Below the pieces are notes generated by a model. That model did no database searches, had not been told where the DNA came from, and worked only from the letters and a program-made list of their open reading frames with translations. This document shows, piece by piece, positions 1 to 6,173 of a stretch of DNA of 7,653 nt (positions are counted from its first letter, which is position 1; each line of letters opens with the position of its first letter). Position numbers and translations under genes: made by a program. This DNA comes from an uncultured Pseudoflavonifractor sp. Lineage in GTDB: Bacteria > Bacillota > Clostridia > Oscillospirales > Oscillospiraceae. The DNA lies in contig CANDEE010000070.1 in NCBI GenBank assembly GCA_947383685.1, positions 1-7,653 on the forward strand, in the 5' to 3' direction.

Positions 1-1810
1 TCCAGTTCAGCTCCACCACGTCCCGGCCCTTCTTCAGGTAGGAGTGCTCGGCGGCGTCCTTCATGTACTTGATGGCCTCGTCCTGGGGCATCACGTTGGC
101 CAGGGCGAAGAAGGCGGACTGGAGAATGGTGTTGGTCCGCTTGCCCATGCCGATCTCAATGGCCAGGTCAATGGCGTTGATGGTGTAGACGTTGATCTTG
201 TGCTCGGCAATGTAGCGCTTGGCTACGGCGGGCATATGCTTATCCAGCTCCTCATCGTTCCACTGGCAGTTGATGAGGAAGGTGCCGCCGTCCTTCACGT
301 CCCGGACCATGGGGAAGGCCTTGATGATGTAGGAGGGCACGTGGCAGGCCACGAAGTCGGCCTTGTTGATGTAGTAGGGGCTGTGGATGGGCTTGTCGCC
401 AAAGCGCAGGTGGCTGATGGTCACGCCGCCGGTCTTTTTGGAGTCATACTGGAAGTAAGACTGGATGTACTTGTCGGTGTGGTCGCCAATGATCTTGGTG
501 GAGTTCTTGTTGGCGCCCACGGTGCCGTCGCCGCCCAGGCCCCAGAACTTGCACTCCACGGTGCCGGCCACGGCGGTGTTGGGGGCGGGCTTCTCCTCCA
601 GGGAGAGGCCGGTGACGTCGTCCACAATGCCGATGGTGAACTCCCGCTTGGGAGCGGCCTTGCCCAGCTCCTCAAAGACGGCAAAGACGCTGGCGGGGGG
701 AGTGTCCTTGGAGCCCAGGCCGTACCGGCCGCCCACCACAATTTTGTCGGTAATGCCGTTCTCGGCCAGGGCGGTGATGACGTCCTGGTAGAGAGGCTCG
801 CCCAGGGAGCCGGGCTCCTTGGTGCGGTCCAGCACCGCAATCTTCTTGGCGGTCTGGGGGATGGCGGCGATGAGCTTGTCGGCCCGGAAGGGGCGGTACA
901 GGCGGACTTTTACAAGGCCCACCTTCTCGCCGTGGGCGTTCATGTAGTCGATGACCTCCTCGGCCACATCGCAGATGGAGCCCATGGCGATGATGACCCG
1001 GTCAGCGTCGGGAGCGCCGTGGTAGTTAAAGAGCTGGTAGTCGGTGCCCAGCTTGGCGTTGATCTTGCCCATGTACTCCTCCACGATGGCGGGGAGCTCA
1101 TCGTAGAACTTGTTGCAGGCCTCCCGGTGCTGGAAGAACACGTCGCCGTTCTCGTGGGAGCCGCGCATGACAGGCCGCTCGGGGTTCAGGGCCCGCTCGC
1201 GGAAGGCCTTGACGGCGTCCATATCCACCATCTCAGCCAGGTCGTCGTAGTCCCAGATTTGAATCTTCTGGATCTCGTGGGAGGTGCGGAAGCCGTCAAA
1301 GAAGTTGACGAAGGGCACCCGGCCCTTGATGGCGGCCAGATGGGCCACGGGGGCCAGGTCCATGACCTCCTGGACGCTGCCCTCGGCCAGCATGGCAAAG
1401 CCGGTCTGGCGGCAGGCCATGACGTCGGAGTGGTCGCCGAAGATGTTCAGCGCGTGGCTGGACACGGTGCGGGCGGACACGTGGAACACGCAGGGCAGCA
1501 GCTCGCCGGCGATCTTGTACATATTGGGGATCATCAGCAGCAGGCCCTGGGAGGCGGTGTAGGTGGTGGTCAGCGCGCCGGCGGCCAGAGAGCCGTGGAC
1601 GGTGCCCGCCGCGCCGGCCTCGGACTGCATCTCGATGACCCGGACGGTGTTGCCAAAGATGTTTTTCCGGCCGGCGGCGGACCACTGGTCCACATAGTCG
1701 GCCATGGGGCTGGACGGGGTAATGGGGTAAATGCCCGCCACCTCGGTAAACGCATAGCTGACATGCGCTGCCGCGGTGTTACCGTCCATGGATTTGAACT
1801 GTCTTGCCAT
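1..1810 (-). CDS. nifJ: Pyruvate:ferredoxin (flavodoxin) oxidoreductase, N-terminal half (runs off left edge)
   Basis: This enzyme oxidatively decarboxylates pyruvate with CoA to acetyl-CoA and CO2 in the cytoplasm, using thiamine diphosphate and passing electrons to ferredoxin or flavodoxin. The 603 readable residues start MARQFKSMDGNTAAAHVSYA. They carry the domain I signature YPITPSSPMAD (28-38), EMQSEAG (60-66) and the domain III signature FWGLGGDGTVGANK (422-435). T31, E64 and R114 coincide in number with the catalytic residues I recall for the Desulfovibrio africanus enzyme. The family is about 1,170-1,200 residues long, so the EKR linker, the 2x[4Fe-4S] ferredoxin domain and the TPP-binding domain lie beyond the window. 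The start is fixed by AAGGAGG (1821-1827) 10 nt upstream. The reading frame is open throughout, with no frameshift. The gene has its own promoter, separated from the start codon by a MITE-like element. Identification is very secure; the physiological electron carrier is not known from sequence. Confidence 0.97.
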   Translation of the reverse strand, partial: MARQFKSMDGNTAAAHVSYAFTEVAGIYPITPSSPMADYVDQWSAAGRKNIFGNTVRVIEMQSEAGAAGTVHGSLAAGALTTTYTASQGLLLMIPNMYKIAGELLPCVFHVSARTVSSHALNIFGDHSDVMACRQTGFAMLAEGSVQEVMDLAPVAHLAAIKGRVPFVNFFDGFRTSHEIQKIQIWDYDDLAEMVDMDAVKAFRERALNPERPVMRGSHENGDVFFQHREACNKFYDELPAIVEEYMGKINAKLGTDYQLFNYHGAPDADRVIIAMGSICDVAEEVIDYMNAHGEKVGLVKVRLYRPFRADKLIAAIPQTAKKIAVLDRTKEPGSLGEPLYQDVITALAENGITDKIVVGGRYGLGSKDTPPASVFAVFEELGKAAPKREFTIGIVDDVTGLSLEEKPAPNTAVAGTVECKFWGLGGDGTVGANKNSTKIIGDHTDKYIQSYFQYDSKKTGGVTISHLRFGDKPIHSPYYINKADFVACHVPSYIIKAFPMVRDVKDGGTFLINCQWNDEELDKHMPAVAKRYIAEHKINVYTINAIDLAIEIGMGKRTNTILQSAFFALANVMPQDEAIKYMKDAAEHSYLKKGRDVVELNW

Positions 1811-1820
1811 TTGAACGATT

Positions 1821-1827
1821 CCTCCTT
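1821..1827 (-). promoter_or_regulatory. Ribosome binding site of nifJ
   Basis: The minus strand reads AAGGAGG here, 10 nt before the ATG at 1808-1810. It is a full anti-16S match and decides the start codon. It lies outside the MITE-like element, which ends at 1863, so the insertion left the translation signal intact. Confidence 0.85.
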
Positions 1828-1860
1828 CTGGTTTTTCGCAAATCATGCTGAGACAGGGGA

Positions 1861-1887
1861 TAGCTTCGATTGACGAGGGGAAACGCG
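1861..1887 (+). repeat. Left terminal inverted repeat of the MITE-like element
   Basis: The first 14 bases, including the TA flank, match the reverse complement of the right end exactly. The next 13 match at 10 positions. The pattern is TAGCTTCGATTGAC followed by RAGGGSAAACRCG. Confidence 0.8.
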
Positions 1888-1994
1888 TCCCAGAGGGCCC
1901 CAAAGGGCGTGCTGGCGGCGTTTTCCCCCTTGACGGGCAATAGCCCGCCTGCGGGGTGCAGCCTTGCCATCCCACCCCTTGGAGCCCTCTGGGA
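1888..1994. repeat. Internal hairpin arm I of the MITE-like element
   Basis: Bases 1888-1907 (starting TCCCAGAGGG) pair with 1975-1994 (ending CCCTCTGGGA) at 18 of 20 positions. The enclosed segment contains a small hairpin, CGGGC-AATA-GCCCG (1934-1947). Confidence 0.7.
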
Positions 1995-2004
1995 TCCAAG
2001 GGAG

Positions 2005-2109
2005 TTTTGCGGGAGCCCAAGGCGTTCCCGGCAAGGTGGCCGATGCAGCCTTACTGGCGTAAGGCAAGGAGGCACAACGCAGTCCGGGGGCGGCTTGGGC
2101 CCCGCAAAA
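2005..2109. repeat. Internal hairpin arm II of the MITE-like element
   Basis: TTTTGCGGGAGCCCAAG (2005-2021) pairs with CTTGGGCCCCGCAAAA (2094-2109) with a single bulged base. Its tip contains a perfect 7-bp stem with a tetraloop, GCCTTAC-TGGC-GTAAGGC (2048-2065). Confidence 0.7.
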
Positions 2110-2110
2110 C

Positions 2111-2137
2111 CGTGTTTGCCCTTGTCAATCGAAGCTA
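2111..2137 (-). repeat. Right terminal inverted repeat of the MITE-like element
   Basis: Read on the minus strand this begins TAGCTTCGATTGACAAGGGC and mirrors the left end at 1861-1887. It contains a TTGACA hexamer (2123-2128), but no -10 box follows at 16-18 nt, so it is not scored as a promoter. Confidence 0.8.
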
Positions 2138-2151
2138 CACATAGCGTTTTC

Positions 2152-2180
2152 ATTTTAACACTTGCTTTGTGATTTGTAAA
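2152..2180 (-). promoter_or_regulatory. Predicted sigma-A promoter of nifJ
   Basis: On the minus strand, TTTACA (2175-2180) and TAAAAT (2152-2157) are separated by exactly 17 nt. The expected transcription start is near 2145, about 10 nt before the MITE-like element and about 335 nt before the nifJ start codon. No better promoter was seen between the element and the gene. Confidence 0.65.
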
Positions 2181-2254
2181 CCGTTTGGGAAAAGTTTCGG
2201 GGAGGTTTTTTGTGTAAAGTGCGGTAAATTTTCGAATAGAAAGAAAAAGAAAAT

Positions 2255-2277
2255 ATCATCTGGACGAAATGGATGAT
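2255..2277 (-). other. Weak AT-rich hairpin with T-rich tail, possible secondary terminator
   Basis: ATCATC (2255-2260) and GATGAT (2272-2277) can pair around an 11-nt loop. On the minus strand the hairpin is followed by a run rich in T (about 2236-2253). It could back up the stronger GC hairpin at 2295-2323, but the stem is short and the call is tentative. Confidence 0.25.
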
Positions 2278-2294
2278 TTTAGGGACAAATGGGA

Positions 2295-2323
2295 GGGCGG
2301 GGCCGCATCAAGCGGCCCCGCCC
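2295..2323 (-). terminator. Hairpin terminator after the secreted reductase gene
   Basis: This is a perfect 12-bp GC-rich stem, GGGCGGGGCCGC / GCGGCCCCGCCC, with a 5-nt loop, starting 17 nt after the stop codon of the minus-strand reductase gene. The tract that follows on the minus strand (TCCCATTTGTCCC) has few T residues, so it is a strong hairpin but not a textbook intrinsic terminator. It separates the reductase unit from nifJ. Confidence 0.65.
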
Positions 2324-2339
2324 AAAGGGAAAAACAAAA

Positions 2340-4418
2340 TTATTTGCCGATATAGGAGAGCATATTCTCACCGGCCCAGACACCGGAGCCGATGGCAATG
2401 CCCACGCAGGAGCCGGGGCCGTCGAAGTAGGGCACGGCGTAGTAGCTGCCTACCTCACAGCCGCCGCAGTACAGGCCGGGGATCACATCGCCGTTGGCGC
2501 CCACGGCCCGCAGGTAGCTGTCGGTTTTGACGCCGCCAAAGGTGGACCAGGCGGCGGGCTCGTACTCAAAGACGTAGTAGGGGCCTTTGCCAATGGCCTT
2601 CATAAAGTTGGCGGCCTTGCCGTAGACGGGATCCACGCCCTTGGCGCAGTTGGCGTCGTACTCAGCCACGGTCTTCTCCAGGTTCTCCAGGCCAAAGTAC
2701 TCGGCCGCCTCAGCCAGGGTATCGGCCTTGATGGCCCAGCCATCGTTGATGGCCTCCTGGAGCTGCTCAGGGGCGGCAGTCAGACCATCCTTTACACGCA
2801 GGCCGGCCTTGGAGGCCCAGTTATCAGGGTCGCCCAGGTAGCTGATGATACCCTTGCCCTCGGTGGTGCAGGCCTTGTAGTATTCCTCGCCCATGACGGC
2901 GTAGACCTTGCCCTGACGGAGAATGGCCTCACCGCCCATAGCAAGGGGGAAGTCGGCGATCTTCTTTTCATTGATAAAGCGGTCGCCGTCCCGATCCACA
3001 AACAGACCACCGTACAGCCAGAAGGTCAGGTTGGCGTTGTTGGCGGTGGTAGCCTTCACGTTGTTGCTCTTGAACTCATCGCCCAGAACGCCGAAGTTCC
3101 GGTCCAGCTGGCCGCCAGCCTCCAGCACCATGTTGATGCCGTCGCCGGTGGGGGTGTTGCTGCCCAGGGAGATGACGTTGATGTCGCCAAAGTGCTCCTT
3201 CAGCATCTCCTTATTGCCCTGGAAGCCGCCGGTGCAGGTCATAACAGCCTTGGCGTGGACAATGACGGTATCGCCATTGGCGTTGGTGCCCTGAACGCCC
3301 ACAGCCTTGCCGTTCTCCATAATGATGTGCTCGCCGGGGGTCTCATAGAGGAACTGTCCGCCGTTTTTCTCTATAGCGGTGGTAATGGGGGTCACCCGGT
3401 CGATACCGCGGACGCCGAAGGAGTGACGGGCCCGGTAGCCCACGCCGTAGGTGTCCTCATTTACGTCCCGGAAGGGGATGCCCAGGTCCATCATATTGTC
3501 GATGGCCACACCGGCCCGGCACCAGACCTCCCACAGAAGCTTGGCGTCCACGGTGGTGTTAGCGAAGGAGTAGAGGTGGTCAAAGACCTCCTTGTTGGTG
3601 ACGGTGATGCCGGACTCCTTGGCCAGCTTGGTCTCCGCGCCGGCGGGGCCGCCGCAGAGGGAGAAGTTGGAGGCGGCGGCGTTGGCGCCCTTCTCCAACA
3701 CGACCACCTTGGCGCCGCCCTCGCTGGCGGTGAGGGCAGCCATCAGTCCGGCTCCGCCGGCGCCTACGATGGCGATGTCGGCGTCATACTCCACGGTCTT
3801 GCCGCTGGTGGCGGGCTTGGAGGCAGTGCCGAAGGTGGCGGGATCGCCGCCGGCCTGCTTGACGCAGTCCTTGACGGCGTCCAGAATGGCATTGCTGGTA
3901 AGAGTGGCGCCGGCAACGGTGTTCACCGCCACGGACTGGCCAGCCACAATGGCGGCGGGGATGCGCTCAATGGCGGGATCGCTGATGCCGGCGGTCTCGC
4001 TGTGACCGGTCACCTTGACGGCGGAAATGGCTCCTCCGGAGACGGTGACCTCCACGGTCACATCGCCGTTCCTGCCGGTACCCACGCCGGTGTAAACGCC
4101 ATCGGTCAGGGCGGTGGAGGCGGCGGGGGCGGTGAAGCCCGGCACGTTTGCCAGCTTGGCGGTGTTGGAATCGTTCTTGTCCCACACCACGTCGATGTCC
4201 AGCAGCTCAGCCAGGTAACGCACGGGGGCGTAAGTGGTGCCGTCGTAGGCAAACACCTCGGCAGGGGTGCCGTCAGACTTGGTGGGGGTGACGGCCTGGC
4301 CGTTGATGTTCAGGCCCATAGGGGTGACAGTGATGCTTTTCTCTGTCCCGGCTGCCAGGGCAACCGTTCCCATGACCATGACGAAGGCCAGTGCAAGGGC
4401 GGTGATTCTTTTCTTCAT
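2340..4418 (-). CDS. Secreted FMN/FAD flavoprotein reductase, fumarate-reductase-like, substrate unknown
   Basis: This 692-residue protein probably passes electrons from a membrane or extracellular donor, through a covalent FMN, to an FAD that reduces an organic acceptor outside the membrane. In order it has a signal peptide (1-22, cleavage likely after ALA), a 'copper amine oxidase N-terminal' stalk (about 30-82), an FMN-binding domain (about 105-192) with GAT at 170-172, where T172 is the likely flavinylation site, and an FAD_binding_2 domain (about 212-690) with GAGGAG at 219-224 and TGDG at 424-427. The ATG at 4416-4418 is chosen over the longer frame to 4475 because AAAGGAG (4428-4434) lies 9 nt upstream and the signal peptide begins there. 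The arginines typical of fumarate reductases are not seen in the equivalent segments, so the substrate is open; the C-terminal GPGS loop (667-670) recalls ketosteroid dehydrogenases. No partner cytochrome gene is in view. Confidence 0.9.
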   Translation of the reverse strand: MKKRITALALAFVMVMGTVALAAGTEKSITVTPMGLNINGQAVTPTKSDGTPAEVFAYDGTTYAPVRYLAELLDIDVVWDKNDSNTAKLANVPGFTAPAASTALTDGVYTGVGTGRNGDVTVEVTVSGGAISAVKVTGHSETAGISDPAIERIPAAIVAGQSVAVNTVAGATLTSNAILDAVKDCVKQAGGDPATFGTASKPATSGKTVEYDADIAIVGAGGAGLMAALTASEGGAKVVVLEKGANAAASNFSLCGGPAGAETKLAKESGITVTNKEVFDHLYSFANTTVDAKLLWEVWCRAGVAIDNMMDLGIPFRDVNEDTYGVGYRARHSFGVRGIDRVTPITTAIEKNGGQFLYETPGEHIIMENGKAVGVQGTNANGDTVIVHAKAVMTCTGGFQGNKEMLKEHFGDINVISLGSNTPTGDGINMVLEAGGQLDRNFGVLGDEFKSNNVKATTANNANLTFWLYGGLFVDRDGDRFINEKKIADFPLAMGGEAILRQGKVYAVMGEEYYKACTTEGKGIISYLGDPDNWASKAGLRVKDGLTAAPEQLQEAINDGWAIKADTLAEAAEYFGLENLEKTVAEYDANCAKGVDPVYGKAANFMKAIGKGPYYVFEYEPAAWSTFGGVKTDSYLRAVGANGDVIPGLYCGGCEVGSYYAVPYFDGPGSCVGIAIGSGVWAGENMLSYIGK

Positions 4419-4427
4419 GTGGGGATT

Positions 4428-4434
4428 CTCCTTT
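4428..4434 (-). promoter_or_regulatory. Ribosome binding site of the secreted reductase
   Basis: The minus strand reads AAAGGAG, 9 nt before the ATG at 4416-4418. It fixes the start at the MKKRITALAL signal peptide rather than the 19-codon longer frame. Confidence 0.8.
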
Positions 4435-4448
4435 GCTGTTGTTTTTGG

Positions 4449-4467
4449 TTTGGGACCTTTGCCCAAA
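4449..4467. promoter_or_regulatory. TTTGGG-N7-CCCAAA inverted repeat in the reductase leader
   Basis: These are perfect 6-bp arms (4449-4454 and 4462-4467) a few bases downstream of the predicted transcription start of the reductase gene. The position suits a repressor operator or a small leader hairpin. No regulator gene is in view to support either. Confidence 0.35.
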
Positions 4468-4479
4468 ATAGACAAAAAT

Positions 4480-4508
4480 ATTATACTTGTTTTGTATGTG
4501 AATGTAAA
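4480..4508 (-). promoter_or_regulatory. Predicted sigma-A promoter of the secreted reductase
   Basis: On the minus strand, TTTACA (4503-4508) is followed after exactly 17 nt by a perfect TATAAT (4480-4485). The expected start is near 4473, giving a leader of about 55 nt. This is the strongest promoter in the window and has the same -35 and spacing as the nifJ promoter. Confidence 0.78.
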
Positions 4509-4564
4509 TTGAAATTTAAAAGGATTTTATGCTTTTTTCGGACCCCTAAAAAATTCCTCCGCCC

Positions 4565-4591
4565 ATAGCATTTTTTGGGAATATATGCTAT
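4565..4591. promoter_or_regulatory. ATAGCAT-N13-ATGCTAT inverted repeat overlapping the comM promoter
   Basis: These are perfect 7-bp arms (4565-4571 and 4585-4591) whose right arm runs into the extended -10 of the plus-strand promoter. The geometry suits an operator for a dimeric regulator. It could also be chance in an AT-rich stretch. Confidence 0.4.
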
Positions 4592-4594
4592 ACT
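4586..4594 (+). promoter_or_regulatory. Predicted extended -10 promoter of the comM operon
   Basis: TGCTATACT is an extended -10 (TGn-TATACT) with the -10 at 4589-4594, predicting transcription from about 4601. No good -35 lies at the usual distance, as expected for promoters using the TGn element. Confidence 0.5.
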
Positions 4595-4629
4595 GATTCT
4601 AATTGCGGAAAAGAGGGGGGGCGGAAGCC

Positions 4630-6147
4630 ATGATGACCCAGGTGCGGACCCTGGGCCTCCACGGGGTGGAGGGCTATGAGGTGACCTGTGAGTGCGACCT
4701 GGCCGGAGGCCTGCCCAACTTTGACGTAGGGGGACTTCCCGACGCCGCCGTAAAGGAGGCCCGGGACCGGGTACGCTCGGCGGTGAAAAACTGCGGATTC
4801 CAGTTTCCCGTCTCCCGTATCACGGTAAATCTGGCCCCCGCGGACCGGAAAAAGGGAGGCACGGCCTACGACCTGCCCATTCTGGTGGGGATTCTTACCG
4901 CCAACGGCCAGCTTCCCCGGCCCGGAGAAAGGGCCGCCTTTGTGGGGGAGCTGTCTCTTTCCGGGGCGGTGCGGAGCGTACCCGGCATGCTGCCCATGGC
5001 TCTGGCGGCAAAGGCGGCGGGGATCGAGGAGCTGTTTGTTCCCGCCGACGCCGCCCCCGAGGCCACGCTGGCAAAGGGACTGACCGTTTACCCCGTAGCC
5101 CATGTCTCCGAACTGGCGGCCCATTTGAGAGGAGAGGAGAAAATCCTGCCCGCCCAGGCCTGGACCTCCGGGGCGGAGGAGCCTCCCCAGCCCGATTTTG
5201 CCGAGGTGAAGGGGCAGGAAAACGTAAAGCGGGCGTTGGAAATTGCCGCCGCCGGAGGGCATAATATTTTAATGATAGGCCCTCCCGGCTCGGGCAAGTC
5301 CATGCTGGCCCGGCGGCTTCCCTCTATCCTGCCGGAGCTGTCCGAGAAGGAGGCGCTGGAGGCTACCGCCGTCCACTCGGTGCTGGGACTGACCACAAAG
5401 GAGCGGCCCATGCTGAGCCGGCGGCCCTTCCGCTCTCCCCACCACACCATCTCCGCCATAGGCATGGCGGGGGGAGGCAATCCCCTCATCCGTCCGGGAG
5501 AAATTTCCCTGGCCCATCATGGGGTGCTGTTTTTGGATGAGCTGCCCGAGTTTCACAAGGACGTGCTGGAGGTCCTCCGCCAGCCTATGGAGGAGGGCCG
5601 GGTCCAAATCAGCCGGGCTGCGGGCAGCGAGGTGTTCCCTGCCCGGTTTATGCTGGTGTGCGCCATGAACCCCTGTAAATGCGGATGGTACGGCTATTCA
5701 AGCCGCTGCAGGTGCGGGCCAAGGGATGTGGAGAAGTACCAGCACAAAATTTCCGGTCCCATGCTGGACCGGATCGACCTGGTGGTGGACGTGCCGCCCC
5801 CGGATTTTGGCACCCTGGCGGAAAAGCCGGAGGGAGAGCCCTCGGCAGTCATTAAGAAACGGGTGGACGGAGCCCGGGCCCTTCAGGCGGAGCGGTTTGG
5901 GACGGAGGGCGTCCTCTGCAACGCCCAAATGGGCCGGGGGGAGCTGGAAGCCTTCTGCGCCCTGGACAGCGGCTGTCAGGCCATGATGAAGGGCGCCTTT
6001 GAACGGATGGGGCTGACGGCCAGAGGGTATGACCGCATCCTCCGGGTGGCCCGGACCATCGCGGATTTGGACGGCGGCGGGGAGATTCAGGCGGCCCATC
6101 TGGCGGAGGCCCTGCAGTATAGGGCCACGGGCTGGATGGCAAAATAA
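4630..6147 (+). CDS. comM: ComM/YifB-family Mg-chelatase-like AAA+ ATPase
   Basis: In Vibrio cholerae ComM is a hexameric helicase that extends heteroduplex by branch migration during natural transformation. The family also occurs in bacteria with no known competence, so the role here is inferred. The 505 residues match the usual length. The N-terminal Lon-type fold carries GLPDAAVKEARDRVRSAVKN (35-54). The AAA+ core has Walker A GPPGSGKS (217-224) and Walker B GVLFLDE (298-304), a cysteine cluster (C344, C349, C351, C360, C362) and SGPMLDRIDL (375-384). The C-terminal sensor-2 region contains RILRVARTIADL (469-480). The start at 4630 is preceded by a G-rich Shine-Dalgarno, AGAGGGGGGG (4612-4621), with 8 nt spacing; the next ATG at 4633 is equally possible, and a TTG 27 bases upstream is unlikely because the Shine-Dalgarno falls inside that extension. 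It heads a likely operon, with 26 bp to the next gene. Confidence 0.94.
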   Translation: MMTQVRTLGLHGVEGYEVTCECDLAGGLPNFDVGGLPDAAVKEARDRVRSAVKNCGFQFPVSRITVNLAPADRKKGGTAYDLPILVGILTANGQLPRPGERAAFVGELSLSGAVRSVPGMLPMALAAKAAGIEELFVPADAAPEATLAKGLTVYPVAHVSELAAHLRGEEKILPAQAWTSGAEEPPQPDFAEVKGQENVKRALEIAAAGGHNILMIGPPGSGKSMLARRLPSILPELSEKEALEATAVHSVLGLTTKERPMLSRRPFRSPHHTISAIGMAGGGNPLIRPGEISLAHHGVLFLDELPEFHKDVLEVLRQPMEEGRVQISRAAGSEVFPARFMLVCAMNPCKCGWYGYSSRCRCGPRDVEKYQHKISGPMLDRIDLVVDVPPPDFGTLAEKPEGEPSAVIKKRVDGARALQAERFGTEGVLCNAQMGRGELEAFCALDSGCQAMMKGAFERMGLTARGYDRILRVARTIADLDGGGEIQAAHLAEALQYRATGWMAK

Positions 6148-6173
6148 TTGAACGAAAAAGGTCGTGTCAGATT

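Larger units (their letters stand above)
1863..2135. mobile_element. MITE-like inverted-repeat element with TA flanks, inserted in the nifJ leader
   Basis: The ends are inverted repeats. TAGCTTCGATTGAC at 1861-1874 is matched perfectly by its reverse complement at 2124-2137, and similarity continues inward imperfectly to about 27 bp. The outermost TA at each side is consistent with a TA target-site duplication, as made by IS630/Tc1/mariner-type transposases. Inside lie two further inverted-repeat arms (1888-1994 and 2005-2109), so the whole element can fold as a closed three-way junction. It is GC-rich against AT-rich flanks and has no convincing gene. Length and architecture fit a non-autonomous MITE that depends on a transposase elsewhere. 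The TA duplication is inferred, since TA is self-complementary and could simply be part of the repeat. No second copy occurs in this window. Confidence 0.72.

Noticed and set aside
44..1873. 609-residue plus-strand open frame
   Set aside because: It is the exact antisense of nifJ, rich in Gly, Val, His and Leu with no domain, and open only because GC-rich third positions of nifJ remove stop codons on the other strand.
2123..2128. TTGACA in the right terminal repeat as a -35 box of an element-borne promoter toward nifJ
   Set aside because: No -10-like hexamer occurs 16-18 nt downstream; that position is GC-rich (GCGGGG).
1861..2137. CRISPR array, riboswitch or tRNA-like T-box leader
   Set aside because: There are no direct repeats with spacers. 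The terminal inverted repeats with TA flanks fit an inserted element better than a metabolite riboswitch, and nifJ is not a usual T-box target.
1779..2153. 124-residue minus-strand open frame across the MITE-like element
   Set aside because: It overlaps the nifJ start in another frame, its ATG overlaps the -10 box and so precedes the predicted transcript start, and it has no ribosome binding site. It is a by-product of the GC-rich repeat.
1870..2172. 100-residue plus-strand open frame in the same element
   Set aside because: It starts inside a terminal inverted repeat, has no ribosome binding site, has no recognisable motif and is composed of palindromic repeat sequence.
2289..4568. 759-residue plus-strand open frame
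   Set aside because: It is the antisense shadow of the secreted reductase, which has a signal peptide, a ribosome binding site and clear flavin motifs. The shadow is Gly/Ala/His-rich low-complexity sequence and begins within the terminator.
4603..4629. Upstream TTG start adding nine residues to the ComM homologue
   Set aside because: The extension encodes the G-rich Shine-Dalgarno itself (RKRGGAEA), begins almost at the predicted transcription start and is not like the N-terminus of the family.
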